From Pilimelia anulata (GTDB taxonomy: Bacteria > Actinomycetota > Actinomycetes > Mycobacteriales > Micromonosporaceae): a stretch of 64,000 bases of DNA. Both the position numbers and the translations under genes were made by a program. The notes under the pieces were generated by a model that worked only from the letters and a program-made list of their open reading frames with translations, was not told the origin of the DNA and made no database searches. The stretch spans positions 248,001-312,000 of the forward strand of contig NZ_BMQB01000004.1 of the NCBI RefSeq assembly GCF_014647895.1, in the 5' to 3' direction. Positions 46,864 through 56,583 of the stretch are shown here, in pieces (the stretch's first letter is position 1; each line of letters begins with the position of its first letter).

Positions 46864-48134
46864 CCGCGGCCGTCGACGTCATCCGGGCCAAGCGGGACGG
46901 CGGCGCGCTGAGCCGGGAGCAGATCGACTGGGTGGTCGCCGGCTTCACCCGCGGCGAGGTCGCCGACGAGCAGATGGCCGCGCTGGCGATGGCCATCCTG
47001 CTCAACGGCCTGAACCCGGACGAGCTGCGGCACTGGACCGCCGCGATGATCGCCAGCGGCGAGCGGCTGGACCTGTCCGGCGTCGGCCGGCCGACCGTCG
47101 ACAAGCACTCCACCGGCGGCGTCGGCGACAAGATCACCCTGCCGCTGGCGCCGCTGGTCGCGGCGTGCGGGGCGGCGGTGCCGCAGCTCTCCGGCCGCGG
47201 CCTCGGCCACACCGGCGGCACGCTGGACAAGCTGGAGTCCATCCCCGGCTGGCGGGCCGCGGTGCCGCCGGCGGCGTTCGCCGCGCAGCTCCGGGACGTC
47301 GGCGCGGTGATCTGCGCCGCGGGGGAGGCGCTGGCCCCGGCGGACCGCAAGCTGTACGCGCTGCGCGACGTCACCGGCACCGTCGAGTCGATCCCGCTGA
47401 TCGCCAGCTCGATCATGAGCAAGAAGATCGCCGAGGGCGCGGGCGCGCTGGTGCTGGACGTGAAGGTCGGCAGCGGCGCGTTCATGAAGAACCTCGCCGA
47501 CGCCCGCGCGCTGGCCCGCACGATGGTCGACCTGGGCACGGCCGCCGGGGTGCGCACGGTCGCGCTGCTCACCGACATGGCCACCCCGCTCGGGTACGCC
47601 GCCGGCAACGCGCTCGAGGTCGCCGAGTCGGTCGAGGTGCTGGCCGGCGGCGGCCCGCCGGACGTGGTGGCGCTGACGCTGGCGCTGGCGGCGGAGATGC
47701 TCGCCGCGGCGGGCCTGCCCGACGCGGACCCCGCCGCCGCCCTGCGCGACGGGCGGGCGATGGACCGCTGGCGGGCGATGATCGCGGCGCAGGGCGGCGA
47801 CCCGGCCGCCCCGCTGCCCCGGGCCCGGCACGTGCACGAGGTGCGGGCGGCGGCCGCGGGGGTGGTGGCGGCGGTCGACGCGTACGGCGTCGGGGTCGGC
47901 GCCTGGCGGCTCGGCGCGGGGCGCGCCCGGAAGGAGGATCCGGTCAGCGCCGGCGCGGGCGTGCTGCTGCGCCGCCGCCCCGGCGACCCGGTGCGCGCCG
48001 GGGACGTGCTGGCCGAGCTGCACACCGACGAGCCGGACCGGTTCGCGGCGGCCGAGCCGCTGGTCACGGCGGCGATCAGCGTCGGGCCGACGGCGCCGGC
48101 GGCGGGCGAGCCGGTGCTCGGCCGGGTCGCGTGA
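46860..48134 (+). CDS. deoA: Thymidine phosphorylase
   Basis: DeoA splits thymidine and deoxyuridine into base and deoxyribose-1-phosphate. The 424-residue protein starts at GTG 46860. VDKHSTGGVGDKITLPLAPL binds phosphate, and SGRGLGHTGGTLDKLESIPG is the pyrimidine-nucleoside phosphorylase signature. LIASSIMSKKIAEGAGALVL and KVGSGAFMKNLADARALA continue the core, and a C-terminal PYNP domain ends the protein. Coupled to cdd and downstream of the nucleoside importer. Confidence 0.95.
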   Translation: MTAAVDVIRAKRDGGALSREQIDWVVAGFTRGEVADEQMAALAMAILLNGLNPDELRHWTAAMIASGERLDLSGVGRPTVDKHSTGGVGDKITLPLAPLVAACGAAVPQLSGRGLGHTGGTLDKLESIPGWRAAVPPAAFAAQLRDVGAVICAAGEALAPADRKLYALRDVTGTVESIPLIASSIMSKKIAEGAGALVLDVKVGSGAFMKNLADARALARTMVDLGTAAGVRTVALLTDMATPLGYAAGNALEVAESVEVLAGGGPPDVVALTLALAAEMLAAAGLPDADPAAALRDGRAMDRWRAMIAAQGGDPAAPLPRARHVHEVRAAAAGVVAAVDAYGVGVGAWRLGAGRARKEDPVSAGAGVLLRRRPGDPVRAGDVLAELHTDEPDRFAAAEPLVTAAISVGPTAPAAGEPVLGRVA

Positions 48135-48217
48135 CCGGGGTCGCATCACCGCCGGTGAATATCGACGATCGTCGGAGATCGGGCGTTCGGCCGAGGTCGC
48201 GGGGGCCGGAGCGCGGA

Positions 48218-48223
48218 TAGGCT
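48218..48223 (+). promoter_or_regulatory. -10 element of the DUF4272 gene
   Basis: TAGGCT at this position gives a start site near 48230 and a leader of about 30 nt before ATG 48260, which contains GGCAGG. Confidence 0.5.
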
Positions 48224-48259
48224 CGCCGCCACACCGCGACCCTCATTCGGCAGGCAACA

Positions 48260-48946
48260 ATGACGATGCCCGTCCCCGTACACCACCCCCGGGCCGTACG
48301 CAACGCCAGCGAATCCGAGCTGCGCCGCCTCCGCCTGCCGCAGCCGCCGCCCGGCTTCCCGCTGGTCTGGGAGCCCGGCGACACCGTCGAGCTGCGCCCG
48401 ACCGGCGACCTGGAGAACCGGCTCGCGGTACTCAACGTGGTGCTCGCCCGCTGCTTCGGGCTGCCGCAGGAGGCGGCGATGAGCTGGCTGCTCACCTCGC
48501 ACCTGATGGACGCGGTGACCGAGCCGGAGTGGCACTTCCTGACCGCGGGGATCGGCGACCACCGGGCGTTCGTGCTGCACCTGGAGGCGGTGTACGGGCT
48601 GGCCTGGCTGCTCGGGATCAGCGGCCACCTGGACCCGGCGCGGCCGTCCGACGACCGGCTGGTCGCGCTGCTGCCGGACCTGCGGCGGCGGGAGACGTAC
48701 GCACACTGGCGCTCGCGGACGCTGATCGCGCCCCGGCACCCGGCCGAGGTGGCGGCGGTGCTGGACCTGTACTACTGCCTGGACTGGGGGTACCTGGAGG
48801 CGGAGCGGCTGGGCGCGCCGCTGCCGGGGCTGATCGACGCGAACACGATCGGGCAGCGGCGGTGGGCGTTGGAGTGGAGCGTGATCTTCCACGGGCCGTA
48901 CCACGACGGGGCGCAGGGCTGGGAAGAGGTCGACCTCTCCACCTGA
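48260..48946 (+). CDS. DUF4272 family protein
   Basis: The 228-residue soluble protein starts at ATG 48260. AVRNASESELRRLRLPQPPP, then RLAVLNVVLARCFGLPQEAA and the end EWSVIFHGPYHDGAQGWEEV are recognisable DUF4272 features, especially the RRWALEW...W..V.LST ending. The function of the family is not known. It is convergent with the rRNA methyltransferase gene, with only 3 nt between the two stops. Confidence 0.7.
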   Translation: MTMPVPVHHPRAVRNASESELRRLRLPQPPPGFPLVWEPGDTVELRPTGDLENRLAVLNVVLARCFGLPQEAAMSWLLTSHLMDAVTEPEWHFLTAGIGDHRAFVLHLEAVYGLAWLLGISGHLDPARPSDDRLVALLPDLRRRETYAHWRSRTLIAPRHPAEVAAVLDLYYCLDWGYLEAERLGAPLPGLIDANTIGQRRWALEWSVIFHGPYHDGAQGWEEVDLST

Positions 48947-48949
48947 CGC

Positions 48950-49900
48950 TCAGTCCGGTGTGCGGAGCAGGGTGGTCAGGCGGACGCTGAACCGGGTCGC
49001 GAACGGCGTCGGTACGGCGCCGGGGCCCGCCGGGTCGGCGTGGTGGGCATTCGGGCCCATCGCCACCAGCGTGCCCACCTCGGCCGCGGACAGCCGCAGC
49101 GCGGCGGCGTGCGCGGTACTGCCGGCGACGGCGAAGCCGGGCAGCGCGGCGAGCCGGTCGGTCTTGTCCGGGGCGACCGTCAGCAGGTCCAGGGCGGCGA
49201 CCAGCTCGGCCAGGTGGTCCGGCTCGGGGGTGACCACGAGCAGGGCGCCGCCGGGGGCCAGGACGCGGCGGAACTCGGCCGGGTTGCGCGGGGCGAAGAC
49301 GTTGAGCAGGACGGCGGCGGCGCCGTCCGGCAGCGGCAGGCCGGACCAGGTGTCGGCGAGCGCGGCGCCGGCGCGCGGGTGGGCCCGGGCGGCGCGGCGC
49401 AGCGCCGGCTTGCTGGCGTCGAGGGCGAGGCCGAGCGCGCCCGGCAGGGCGTCGAGGACGGCGGCGAGGTGGTACCCGGTCCCGGCCCCGGCGTCGACCA
49501 CCAGCGGCGCCGGGCCGGCCGTGGGGTCGGCGGCGGCCGCGGTGTCGGGGTCGGACGGCGGCGCGGCGGCGGGGCCGTCGGGAGGGGCCGCGGACTGTTC
49601 GCGGCCGGCGTCGAGGCCACGCGGCGGCGCGGCGGTGGGACGGGCGGTGTGGGCGGCGGCCGCGGCGGCGAGGGCGGCGGCGATCGGGCGGTAGTGGCCG
49701 GCGGCGAGGAAGTCGGCCCGGGCGGCGACCATCGCGGCGGTGTCGCCGGTGTGCGGGGCGCGGCCCGCGGTGAGGTTCACGTACCCCTGGCGGGCCACGT
49801 CGAAGCTGTGCCCGCGGGCGCAGCGCAGCGCCGCCCCGCCCGGCGCCAGCGCGCCCCGGCAGACCGGGCAGCACAGCCGCCCGGCGATGTCCTCGCGCAC
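48950..49900 (-). CDS. RlmA-like 23S rRNA (guanine-N1) methyltransferase
   Basis: RlmA proteins methylate G745 or G748 of 23S rRNA; the G748 type (TlrB) gives tylosin resistance. The 316-residue protein starts at GTG 49900, with GGGGAGG upstream. A zinc knuckle CCPVCRGAL, then [19 protein letters not shown], is typical for the N-terminus. The SAM-binding motif is [20 protein letters not shown] roughly 45-residue Pro/Ala low-complexity insertion (about 85-130) separates them, which the family does not usually have. Whether it is the 745 or 748 type cannot be decided by eye. Confidence 0.82.
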   Translation of the reverse strand: MREDIAGRLCCPVCRGALAPGGAALRCARGHSFDVARQGYVNLTAGRAPHTGDTAAMVAARADFLAAGHYRPIAAALAAAAAAHTARPTAAPPRGLDAGREQSAAPPDGPAAAPPSDPDTAAAADPTAGPAPLVVDAGAGTGYHLAAVLDALPGALGLALDASKPALRRAARAHPRAGAALADTWSGLPLPDGAAAVLLNVFAPRNPAEFRRVLAPGGALLVVTPEPDHLAELVAALDLLTVAPDKTDRLAALPGFAVAGSTAHAAALRLSAAEVGTLVAMGPNAHHADPAGPGAVPTPFATRFSVRLTTLLRTPD

Positions 49901-49980
49901 TCCGCCGCCTCCCCGCCCGTTCCCGCCCGGCGCACTCGCGCGGCGCCGCCGCGTCGGCGTCCGGACGGGCGCGGCGCCAC

Positions 49981-49986
49981 TAGGGT
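49981..49986 (+). promoter_or_regulatory. -10 element of add (leaderless)
   Basis: TAGGGT is 7 nt before ATG 49994, in the 93-nt space between the divergent methyltransferase and add genes. Confidence 0.6.
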
Positions 49987-49993
49987 GCACCCT

Positions 49994-51070
49994 ATGGTCG
50001 CAGTCTCGTATGCCGACATCGTCCGGGCGCCGAAGGTCCTGCTGCACGACCACCTGGACGGGGGGCTGCGGCCCGCGACCGTCCTCGACCTGGCCGACGG
50101 GATCGGCCACCCGCTGCCGGCCGGCGACGCCGACGCGCTGGGGCGGTGGTTCACCGCGGCGGCCGACTCGGGGTCGCTGGAGCGGTACCTGGAGACGTTC
50201 GCGCACACCGTCGCCGTCCTGCAGACGGAAAAGGCGCTGCACCGGGTGGCCGCCGAGTGCGCCGCCGACCTGGCCGCCGACGGCGTGGTCTACGCCGAGG
50301 TCCGGTACGCCCCCGAGCTGCACCTGGAGCGCGGCCTGCGGCTGGAGCAGGTGGTCGAGGCGGTGCTGGCCGGCTTCGCCGCGGGCGCGGCGGCGGCCGG
50401 CGGGACGGTCCGGATCGGGACGCTGCTGACCGCGATGCGGCACGCCGCCCGCTCGCAGGAGATCGCCGAGCTGGCGGTGCGGTACCGGGACGCCGGGGTG
50501 GTCGGCTTCGACATCGCCGGCGCCGAGGCGGGCTTCCCGCCGACCCGGCACCTGGACGCGTTCGAGTACCTGCAACGGGAGAACTTCCACTTCACCATCC
50601 ACGCCGGCGAGGGCTTCGGGCTGCCGTCGATCTGGCAGGCGATCCAGTGGTGCGGGGCGGACCGGCTGGGCCACGGCGTGCGGATCATCGACGACATCGC
50701 GGTGCCGGCCGACGGCGGCCCGCCGGAGCTGGGGCGGCTGGCGGCGTACGTGCGGGACAAGCGGATCCCGCTGGAGCTGTGCCCGTCGTCCAACGTGCAG
50801 ACCGGCGCGGCCGGCTCGATCGCCGAGCACCCGATCAAGCTGCTGCACGACCTGCGCTTCCGGGTCACGGTGAACACCGACAACCGGCTGATGAGCGGCA
50901 CGTCGCTGTCCCGCGAGCTGGCCCTGCTGGCCGAGGCGTTCGGCTGGGGCTGGCCGGAGCTGCGCTGGTTCACCATCAACGCGCTCAAGAGCGCGTTCAT
51001 CCCGTTCGACGAGCGGCTGGCGCTGATCGACGGGGTGGTCAAACCGGGATACGCGGAGCTCATGGGTTAA
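49994..51070 (+). CDS. add: Adenosine deaminase
   Basis: Add converts adenosine and deoxyadenosine to inosines. The 358-residue protein starts at ATG 49994. Zinc and catalytic residues are visible: [10 protein letters not shown] (first two His), [10 protein letters not shown] (His and Glu), [10 protein letters not shown] (His) and [12 protein letters not shown] (Asp); NTDN in place of TDDP is usual for actinobacterial members. [14 protein letters not shown] region is present as [12 protein letters not shown]. It continues the nucleoside-salvage theme of the preceding 10 kb. Confidence 0.95.
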   Translation: MVAVSYADIVRAPKVLLHDHLDGGLRPATVLDLADGIGHPLPAGDADALGRWFTAAADSGSLERYLETFAHTVAVLQTEKALHRVAAECAADLAADGVVYAEVRYAPELHLERGLRLEQVVEAVLAGFAAGAAAAGGTVRIGTLLTAMRHAARSQEIAELAVRYRDAGVVGFDIAGAEAGFPPTRHLDAFEYLQRENFHFTIHAGEGFGLPSIWQAIQWCGADRLGHGVRIIDDIAVPADGGPPELGRLAAYVRDKRIPLELCPSSNVQTGAAGSIAEHPIKLLHDLRFRVTVNTDNRLMSGTSLSRELALLAEAFGWGWPELRWFTINALKSAFIPFDERLALIDGVVKPGYAELMG

Positions 51071-51595
51071 CGGGCGGGCCGAGGGGCGGGATACGGGCGG
51101 GCGGAACGGCTCTTCGGTGAAGGTTCGCTGCCCTACCGGTGATCGATGGATGTCCGAGCGGGCGGAACCTGCGGCCGCCGACCGGGCGAGGGGCCGGCCG
51201 GCCGGTGGACGCTCGGTGATTCATCGCAGTCATTAGCCCGATATTCCCGGAAACCTCCTCTACGGACGGTGAGCCGCAGTCTCCCATTTCCGAAGTAGAC
51301 GGCGTATGCCGACATTTCCGGGACCCACAGGCTTCCCGCTGCCGTGGACTTTTCCTTTGCAGGGCGACGTGATGGAATCTCGTGGTCCGGCTCGTCATGC
51401 CGGTCGATCTTCATGCCCCGCTTCGGGTGTCATGAGCCAGGGCCCGACGTGGCCGGACCCCCACCCGGGGGCCCCGGCGCGGCGGGAAACGGCAGCCGGT
51501 CGGGCGTCCGGGTGCCGGAGCGCTCGTACAACGTGCCCGGTGACGGTGCGGCGACCGCCCGACGGGCGGCCAGCCGACACAGGGAAGGCGGTGAC
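51071..51595. other. Long non-coding region before the conservon
   Basis: No convincing gene is present in this 525-nt stretch. Its middle (about 51215-51350) is clearly less GC-rich than the surroundings and is a natural place for the conservon promoter, though I cannot fix a hexamer pair. CCCCC/GGGGG dyads occur near 51460-51480. Short open frames have no ribosome-binding sites or coding look. Confidence 0.6.
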
Positions 51596-54500
51596 GTGAG
51601 CAGGGAGCCGACGGTGTCCGACACCGGAAGGTCGCGTCTTCGCCGGCCGATGAGCCGGCTGCGCGACGCGCCCATCTGGGCCAAACTCGGCCTGATCATG
51701 ATCGTGCCGACGATCGCCACCGTGGTGGTCGGCACGACCGGCCTCATCGGCCACATCGAGACCCAGTCCGCGGCCGAGCGCGCCCGCAACCTGGCCGCCC
51801 TCTCCGAGACCGCGAGCCGGCTGGTCAACGACATCCAGCACGAGCGCGCCACCGCGGCCATGCTGCTGGCCAGCCGCGACGGCGCGGCCCGGGCGCGCAA
51901 CCTGCAGGTGTACCGGACCGCGGCGGAGACCGCCGGGCAGGGCACCGCGCCGTACGAGCAGCAGCGCACGGCGCTCAGCGGCGTGCCCGCCAACGTCCGC
52001 GGCCTGCTCGACCAGATCGACTCCGAGCTGAGCTCGCTCGGCACCCTGCGCACCCAGGTCAGCGAGGGCAAGACCTCGCTGAGCGCCGCCGAGATCGACT
52101 ACCAGACGCTGATCGGGTACCTGGTCAGCGTCCGCGACACCGGCGCCCACCTGGCCGGCGACAACGCCCTCAACGACCACATGCGGGCCGCCGCCGAGGT
52201 GTCCCGGATCAAGGACTTCGTGTCCCAGCGCCGGGTCGTCGTGCACCAGATCCTCGGCCTCGGCGTGCTCACCCCCCAGCTCCAGCTCGCGTACCTGAGC
52301 ACGCAGACCGGCGAGAAGCAGGCCGTCGCGACGTTCAAGACGATCGCCTCGCGGGCCGAGCGGGAGCTGTTCGACCGGACGGTCTCCGGCTCCGGGCTGC
52401 GCAAGGCCGAGCGGTACCAGGGGTACCTCAACAGCCAGCGCGCCGACTCCCGGATGCCGGACCGCGACTTCACCGCCGACGAGTGGGACGCCGCCATGCG
52501 CGAGCAGGGCGAGCTGCTGCGCTCGGTGGAGAAGGAGCTGGACGCCGACGCCGTCGTCACCGCCACCGACATCCGCGACGCCGTCCGGCAGCGGGTGCTG
52601 CTGGAGACCGGCCTGCTGCTCGGGATGCTGCTGCTCGCCGTCCTGTTCGCCTGGCTGGTCGCCCGGTCCATGGCCCGGTCGCTGCGCGAGCTGAAGCACG
52701 GCGCGCTCGCCGTCGCCGAGAGCGGGCTCCCGCAGGCGGTGGCCCGGCTGCGCGACCCGTCGCTGTCCGCGCACCTGTCGCCGGCCCAGGCGGCGCTGCA
52801 GATCGCCGAGCCGCTGCCGGTGCGCAGCCGGGACGAGTTCGGCCAGGTGACCGAGGCGTTCAACGCGGTCCACCTGGAGGCGGTCAAGACCGCCGCCGAG
52901 CAGGCCGCGCTGCGCGCCTCCGTCGCCACGATGTTCGTCAACCTGGCCCGCCGGTCGCAGACCCTGGTCGACCGGCTGATCGGCCAGCTCGACCGGCTGG
53001 AGCGCACCGAGGAGGACCCGGACCGGCTCTCCGAGCTGTTCCAGCTCGACCACCTCGCCACCCGGATGCGCCGCAACGACGAGAACCTGCTGGTGCTCGC
53101 CGGCGCCGACTCCACCCGGGTGCAGCGCGAGCCCGCGCCGCTGACCGACGTGCTGCGCGCCGCCCAGTCCGAGGTGGAGCACTACACCCGGATCGACATC
53201 AGCACGGAGGACACCGACGCCCGGATCGCCGCGCACGCGGTCAACGACATCGTCCACCTCATCGCCGAGCTGTTCGACAACGCCACGTCGTTCTCGCCGC
53301 CGGACTCGCAGGTCGGCGTCGACGCCCGGCACGTCGGCGAGGACCTGGTCGTGCTCGTCACCGACCGCGGCATCGGCATCGGCGCCGAGCAGCTCACCGA
53401 GCTGAACCGCCGGCTCGCCGCGCCGCCGCAGGTCGACATCGCCGTGTCCCGGATGATGGGCCTCGTCGTGGTCGCCCGGCTGGCCAACCGGCACGGCGTC
53501 CGGGTCCAGCTCCGCAAGGCCGAGGGGCAGGGCACGGTCGCCGAGGTGCTGGTGCCCGCCGTGCTGCTCAAGAACACCGGCGAGCACCGGTCCGGCTCCG
53601 GTTCGGCGGCCGCCGCGGCGGCCCGCGGCCGGGCCGAGGCCGCCGCCCGCCGGGGCGACGCGCCGCCCGTACCCAGCCAGCCCACGGCCCCGCCGAACGG
53701 CGTCGAGCAGCCGCTCGGCCCGAAGCGGGTGCCGGCCTGGGCCGACCTCACCGGCGCCACGCCGCAGCTCCCGCCGCCGCCGGCCACCGGCAACGGCAAC
53801 GGCAGCGGCCCCGGGCTGCCGCAGCGCAGCGAGCGGCCGCCGGCCGGCACGCCGCTCATCCCGCGGCAGGCCGGCTCGCCCGACGCGCCCGCCGGCACCC
53901 CCGGCGGCCCGCCGCCGATCCCGACCCCGCCGCGGCTGACCGCGCCGCCGGTGCCGCCGGCGCTGACCGCCGAGCCGACCCGGGCCGAGCTGCCGGCGGA
54001 GCCCGAGCACGACGACGTACCCGGACGGGGCGGCGACGCCCCGCCGGTCTGGCCGCCCCTGCCGGGCCGCGCAGGGGGTACAGTCCCGGGTGGTTCACCA
54101 GCGCCGGCCCGCGGCGGCGTACCGCTGGAGAACACGTCCGAGCTGCCCACGCTGACGTCACCGGCGGGGGTACCCGCGCTGCCGGTGGCCGAGGAGACCG
54201 TGGAGTTGCCGATCTTCCGCGAGCTGGAGTCGGCCTGGTTCCGCAGCCACCCGGCTGGACCGGACGGCGCCCTCGCGCTGCCCGGCCCCCTCGTGGACCC
54301 GGAACCCCTGCCGGAGCCCGAGCCGGAGCCGATCGTCCGCGCGGCGCCCGCCCCGCGACCCGTGCCGGACCGCGAGCCCGCGTACGCCCGGGCCGGCGAG
54401 GCCGCCACCCGCACCGAGCCGACGCCGGCCTGGCGCACGGCCGCCGACGACGGCTGGCGCGCCGCCGAGTCCGTCGCGGCCGCCGAGGCCCCGGAGAAGG

Positions 54501-54730
54501 AGACGACCAGCGCCGGCCTGCCCAAGCGCAAGCCGATGGCGCAGCTCGTCCCTGGCGGGATCGACGGGGACAACACGTCCGTGCAGCGCCGGACGCCCGA
54601 AGGGGTGCGCGGACTGCTGTCGGCGTACCACCGCGGGGTCCAGCGCGGCCGCGCCAAGCCAACCGATGAGGCAGCAAGCCCACCGAACGCCGGGCAATCC
54701 GCGAGGTCCGGCAAGGAGCGTGACGCATGA
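51596..54730 (+). CDS. Nitrate/nitrite-sensor-type histidine kinase, conservon CvnA-like
   Basis: The 1044-residue protein starts at GTG 51596 after AGGGAAGG. It has a first membrane helix (about 27-48), an extracellular NIT-type helical sensor (about 60-330), a second helix (about 335-358) and HAMP. The segment [20 protein letters not shown] takes the place of a normal dimerisation and phospho-acceptor region. The ATPase domain has [12 protein letters not shown] (near 558) and DRGIGIG (near 590). A 380-residue Pro-rich tail contains SAWF (near 876), [23 protein letters not shown] and [11 protein letters not shown]. It heads the kinase-roadblock-DUF742-GTPase operon. The tail is shared with the protein at 56.6-58.7 kb. 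Confidence 0.92.
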   Translation: MSREPTVSDTGRSRLRRPMSRLRDAPIWAKLGLIMIVPTIATVVVGTTGLIGHIETQSAAERARNLAALSETASRLVNDIQHERATAAMLLASRDGAARARNLQVYRTAAETAGQGTAPYEQQRTALSGVPANVRGLLDQIDSELSSLGTLRTQVSEGKTSLSAAEIDYQTLIGYLVSVRDTGAHLAGDNALNDHMRAAAEVSRIKDFVSQRRVVVHQILGLGVLTPQLQLAYLSTQTGEKQAVATFKTIASRAERELFDRTVSGSGLRKAERYQGYLNSQRADSRMPDRDFTADEWDAAMREQGELLRSVEKELDADAVVTATDIRDAVRQRVLLETGLLLGMLLLAVLFAWLVARSMARSLRELKHGALAVAESGLPQAVARLRDPSLSAHLSPAQAALQIAEPLPVRSRDEFGQVTEAFNAVHLEAVKTAAEQAALRASVATMFVNLARRSQTLVDRLIGQLDRLERTEEDPDRLSELFQLDHLATRMRRNDENLLVLAGADSTRVQREPAPLTDVLRAAQSEVEHYTRIDISTEDTDARIAAHAVNDIVHLIAELFDNATSFSPPDSQVGVDARHVGEDLVVLVTDRGIGIGAEQLTELNRRLAAPPQVDIAVSRMMGLVVVARLANRHGVRVQLRKAEGQGTVAEVLVPAVLLKNTGEHRSGSGSAAAAAARGRAEAAARRGDAPPVPSQPTAPPNGVEQPLGPKRVPAWADLTGATPQLPPPPATGNGNGSGPGLPQRSERPPAGTPLIPRQAGSPDAPAGTPGGPPPIPTPPRLTAPPVPPALTAEPTRAELPAEPEHDDVPGRGGDAPPVWPPLPGRAGGTVPGGSPAPARGGVPLENTSELPTLTSPAGVPALPVAEETVELPIFRELESAWFRSHPAGPDGALALPGPLVDPEPLPEPEPEPIVRAAPAPRPVPDREPAYARAGEAATRTEPTPAWRTAADDGWRAAESVAAAEAPEKETTSAGLPKRKPMAQLVPGGIDGDNTSVQRRTPEGVRGLLSAYHRGVQRGRAKPTDEAASPPNAGQSARSGKERDA

Positions 54731-55131
54731 CATCGACGCAGGACTTGAGCTGGTTACTGGCCAACTTCGCCGACCGGGTGCCGGGCGTGGCGCATGCCGT
54801 CGCCGTCTCGGCCGACGGGCTGCTGCTCGCCGCGTCCCGCGACCTACCGCGGGACCGGGCCGACCAGCTCGCCGCGATCGCGTCCGGCCTGGTCAGTCTC
54901 ACCCAGGGCGCCGCGCGGTGCTTCGAGGGCGGGGCCGTACTCCAGACCGTCGTCGAGATGGACAACGGCTTCCTCTTCCTCATGTCGATCTCCGACGGCA
55001 GCTCGTTCGCCGTGCTCGCCGCGCGGAGCTGCGACGTCGGCCAGGTCGGCTACGAGATGGCCCTGCTGGTCGACCGGGTGGGCGAGGCGCTCACGCCGGC
55101 GCCGCGCCCGGCCGCCGGCATGATGGGCTGA
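54727..55131 (+). CDS. Roadblock/LC7 domain protein, conservon CvnB-like
   Basis: The 134-residue protein starts at ATG 54727 in an ATGA overlap with the kinase gene. [20 protein letters not shown] and [20 protein letters not shown], followed by [20 protein letters not shown], are standard for bacterial roadblock proteins. These act as partners or regulators of the small GTPase of the conservon, on the membrane side of the kinase. Confidence 0.93.
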   Translation: MTSTQDLSWLLANFADRVPGVAHAVAVSADGLLLAASRDLPRDRADQLAAIASGLVSLTQGAARCFEGGAVLQTVVEMDNGFLFLMSISDGSSFAVLAARSCDVGQVGYEMALLVDRVGEALTPAPRPAAGMMG

Positions 55132-55171
55132 CGACAGTACGGCTGGAGCCACGCGGAGGGGTGATGAGGGG

Positions 55172-55549
55172 GTGACGGCAGCGATGGACGACCGCGGTGA
55201 GCCGACCGGCGCGCTGGTGCGCCCGTACGCCGTCACCCGGGGCCGGACCCGCCCGCGCCTCGAGATCGCCCTGGAGGCGCTCGTCGAGACCACCTCGCGG
55301 GGCCGCGACGGCGGCGGCCGCGGCGGGGAGCACCGCGTCATCGCCAGCCTGTGCGAAGGACGGGTTCAATCGCTCGCGGAGGTGGCCGCCCAACTGCGGC
55401 TCCCGCTGGGCGTGGCCAGAGTCCTGATCGCCGACATGGCGGCCGAGGGCCTCGTGGCGGTGTACGAACCGACCTCCCTGGAGGACGGCAATGACGCGGT
55501 GGGCACGGAATTGCTGGAGAGGGTGCTGAGTGGACTACGCAGACTCTGA
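55172..55549 (+). CDS. DUF742 protein, conservon CvnC-like
   Basis: The 125-residue protein starts at GTG 55172; an internal ATG four codons on is possible. LVRPYAVTRGRTRPRLEIAL is the DUF742 opening. LAEVAAQLRLPLGVARVLIA and DMAAEGLVAVYEP form a winged-helix-like end. The function is unknown apart from association with Cvn proteins. It overlaps the GTPase gene by 20 nt. Confidence 0.92.
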   Translation: MTAAMDDRGEPTGALVRPYAVTRGRTRPRLEIALEALVETTSRGRDGGGRGGEHRVIASLCEGRVQSLAEVAAQLRLPLGVARVLIADMAAEGLVAVYEPTSLEDGNDAVGTELLERVLSGLRRL

Positions 55550-56138
55550 CATGGCCCGTCGCCCGAGTTCGGGCCGGGTGACGTCGGCGAAGATCGTCAT
55601 CGCGGGTGGGTTCGGCGTCGGGAAGACGACACTCGTCGGCTCCGTCTCGGAGATCACGCCGCTGACCACCGAGGCGGTCATGACGGCCGCCGGGGTGGAC
55701 GTGGACGACACCAGCGACGTCCCCGGCAAGACCACGACGACCGTGGCGATGGACTTCGGCCGGATCACGATCGACCGGGACCTGATCCTGTACCTGTTCG
55801 GCACGCCCGGGCAGACGCGGTTCTGGTTCATGTGGGACGAGCTGGTCCGCGGCGCCATCGGCGCGATCGTGCTGGTCGACACGCGGCGGCTCGCGGACTG
55901 CTTCGCCGCGATCGACTTCTTCGAGCACCGGCGGCTGCCGTACCTGATCGCGATAAACTGTTTCGACGGGATGCAGTACCACGACCCGCGGGACGTGCGC
56001 GACGCGCTCGCGGTGTCGCAGGACGTACCCGTGGTCGCGTGCGACGCCCGGAACCGGGAGTCCACCAAGCAGGTGCTGATCTCGTTGGTGGAGTACGTGC
56101 TCACCATGCGCCGCTCCCGCGCCGTCACCCACGCCTGA
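55530..56138 (+). CDS. Ras-like GTPase, conservon CvnD-like
   Basis: The 202-residue protein starts at GTG 55530. Nucleotide-binding motifs are G1 AGGFGVGKTTLVGS, G3 region FGTPGQTRFWFMWDELVRGA, G4 INCFDG and G5 CDARNRE. Conservon GTPases switch between membrane and cytosol and, in Streptomyces coelicolor, affect development and antibiotic formation. It is the last gene of the operon; 49 nt separate it from yidD. Confidence 0.94.
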   Translation: MDYADSDMARRPSSGRVTSAKIVIAGGFGVGKTTLVGSVSEITPLTTEAVMTAAGVDVDDTSDVPGKTTTTVAMDFGRITIDRDLILYLFGTPGQTRFWFMWDELVRGAIGAIVLVDTRRLADCFAAIDFFEHRRLPYLIAINCFDGMQYHDPRDVRDALAVSQDVPVVACDARNRESTKQVLISLVEYVLTMRRSRAVTHA

Positions 56139-56187
56139 CGACGGCGTTCCCGCCCGACCCCGCGGCGGTGCGTGCGAGACTGCCGGC

Positions 56188-56568
56188 GTGACGTTCCTCA
56201 GCCGGCGCCGGGACCGGAAGAAGAGGCCCCGGGAGCTGCCGTGCTGCGACCTGCTCGACGGCTGCGACTGCGCCTGGCTGTTGTTCGTACCGGGCCTGCT
56301 CCGACTGGTCGGCACCCGGACGCCGCCGGGGCGGGCACGCGCGGCGGCGGGGACGGCAGCCCGGGCCGGCGGGGCGGCGATCCGCGGGTACCAGCGGTGG
56401 CTCTCGCCGCGGCTACCGACGCGCTGCCGGCACGTGCCGACGTGCAGTGTGTACGGCGCCGCGGTGGTCGAGCGGTACGGGCTCTGGTCGGGCTCGCGGC
56501 TGACCGCTGAGCGGCTGGGCCGCTGCCGGCCGACCGTCCCGTACGGCACGCTCGACCCGCCGCCCTGA
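56188..56568 (+). CDS. yidD: YidD-like membrane protein insertion efficiency factor
   Basis: The 126-residue protein starts at GTG 56188, 6 nt after GAGACT, a plausible -10. RGYQRWLSPRLPTRCRHVPT, CSVYGAAVVERYGLW and RLGRCRP with a C-terminal Asp-Pro-Pro are the YidD pattern. An N-terminal extension of about 60 residues with a Cys cluster (CCDLLDGCDC) precedes it; typical YidD has about 70-90 residues. YidD normally lies next to rnpA and yidC, so this is probably a second, orphan copy. Confidence 0.8.
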   Translation: MTFLSRRRDRKKRPRELPCCDLLDGCDCAWLLFVPGLLRLVGTRTPPGRARAAAGTAARAGGAAIRGYQRWLSPRLPTRCRHVPTCSVYGAAVVERYGLWSGSRLTAERLGRCRPTVPYGTLDPPP

Positions 56569-56583
56569 CGCGGGCGGCGGTCG

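Noticed and set aside
51071..51595. Extension of the kinase reading frame upstream to 51344
   Set aside because: The added residues have no coding character, and the GTG at 51596 has a good ribosome-binding site directly before the typical N-terminus.
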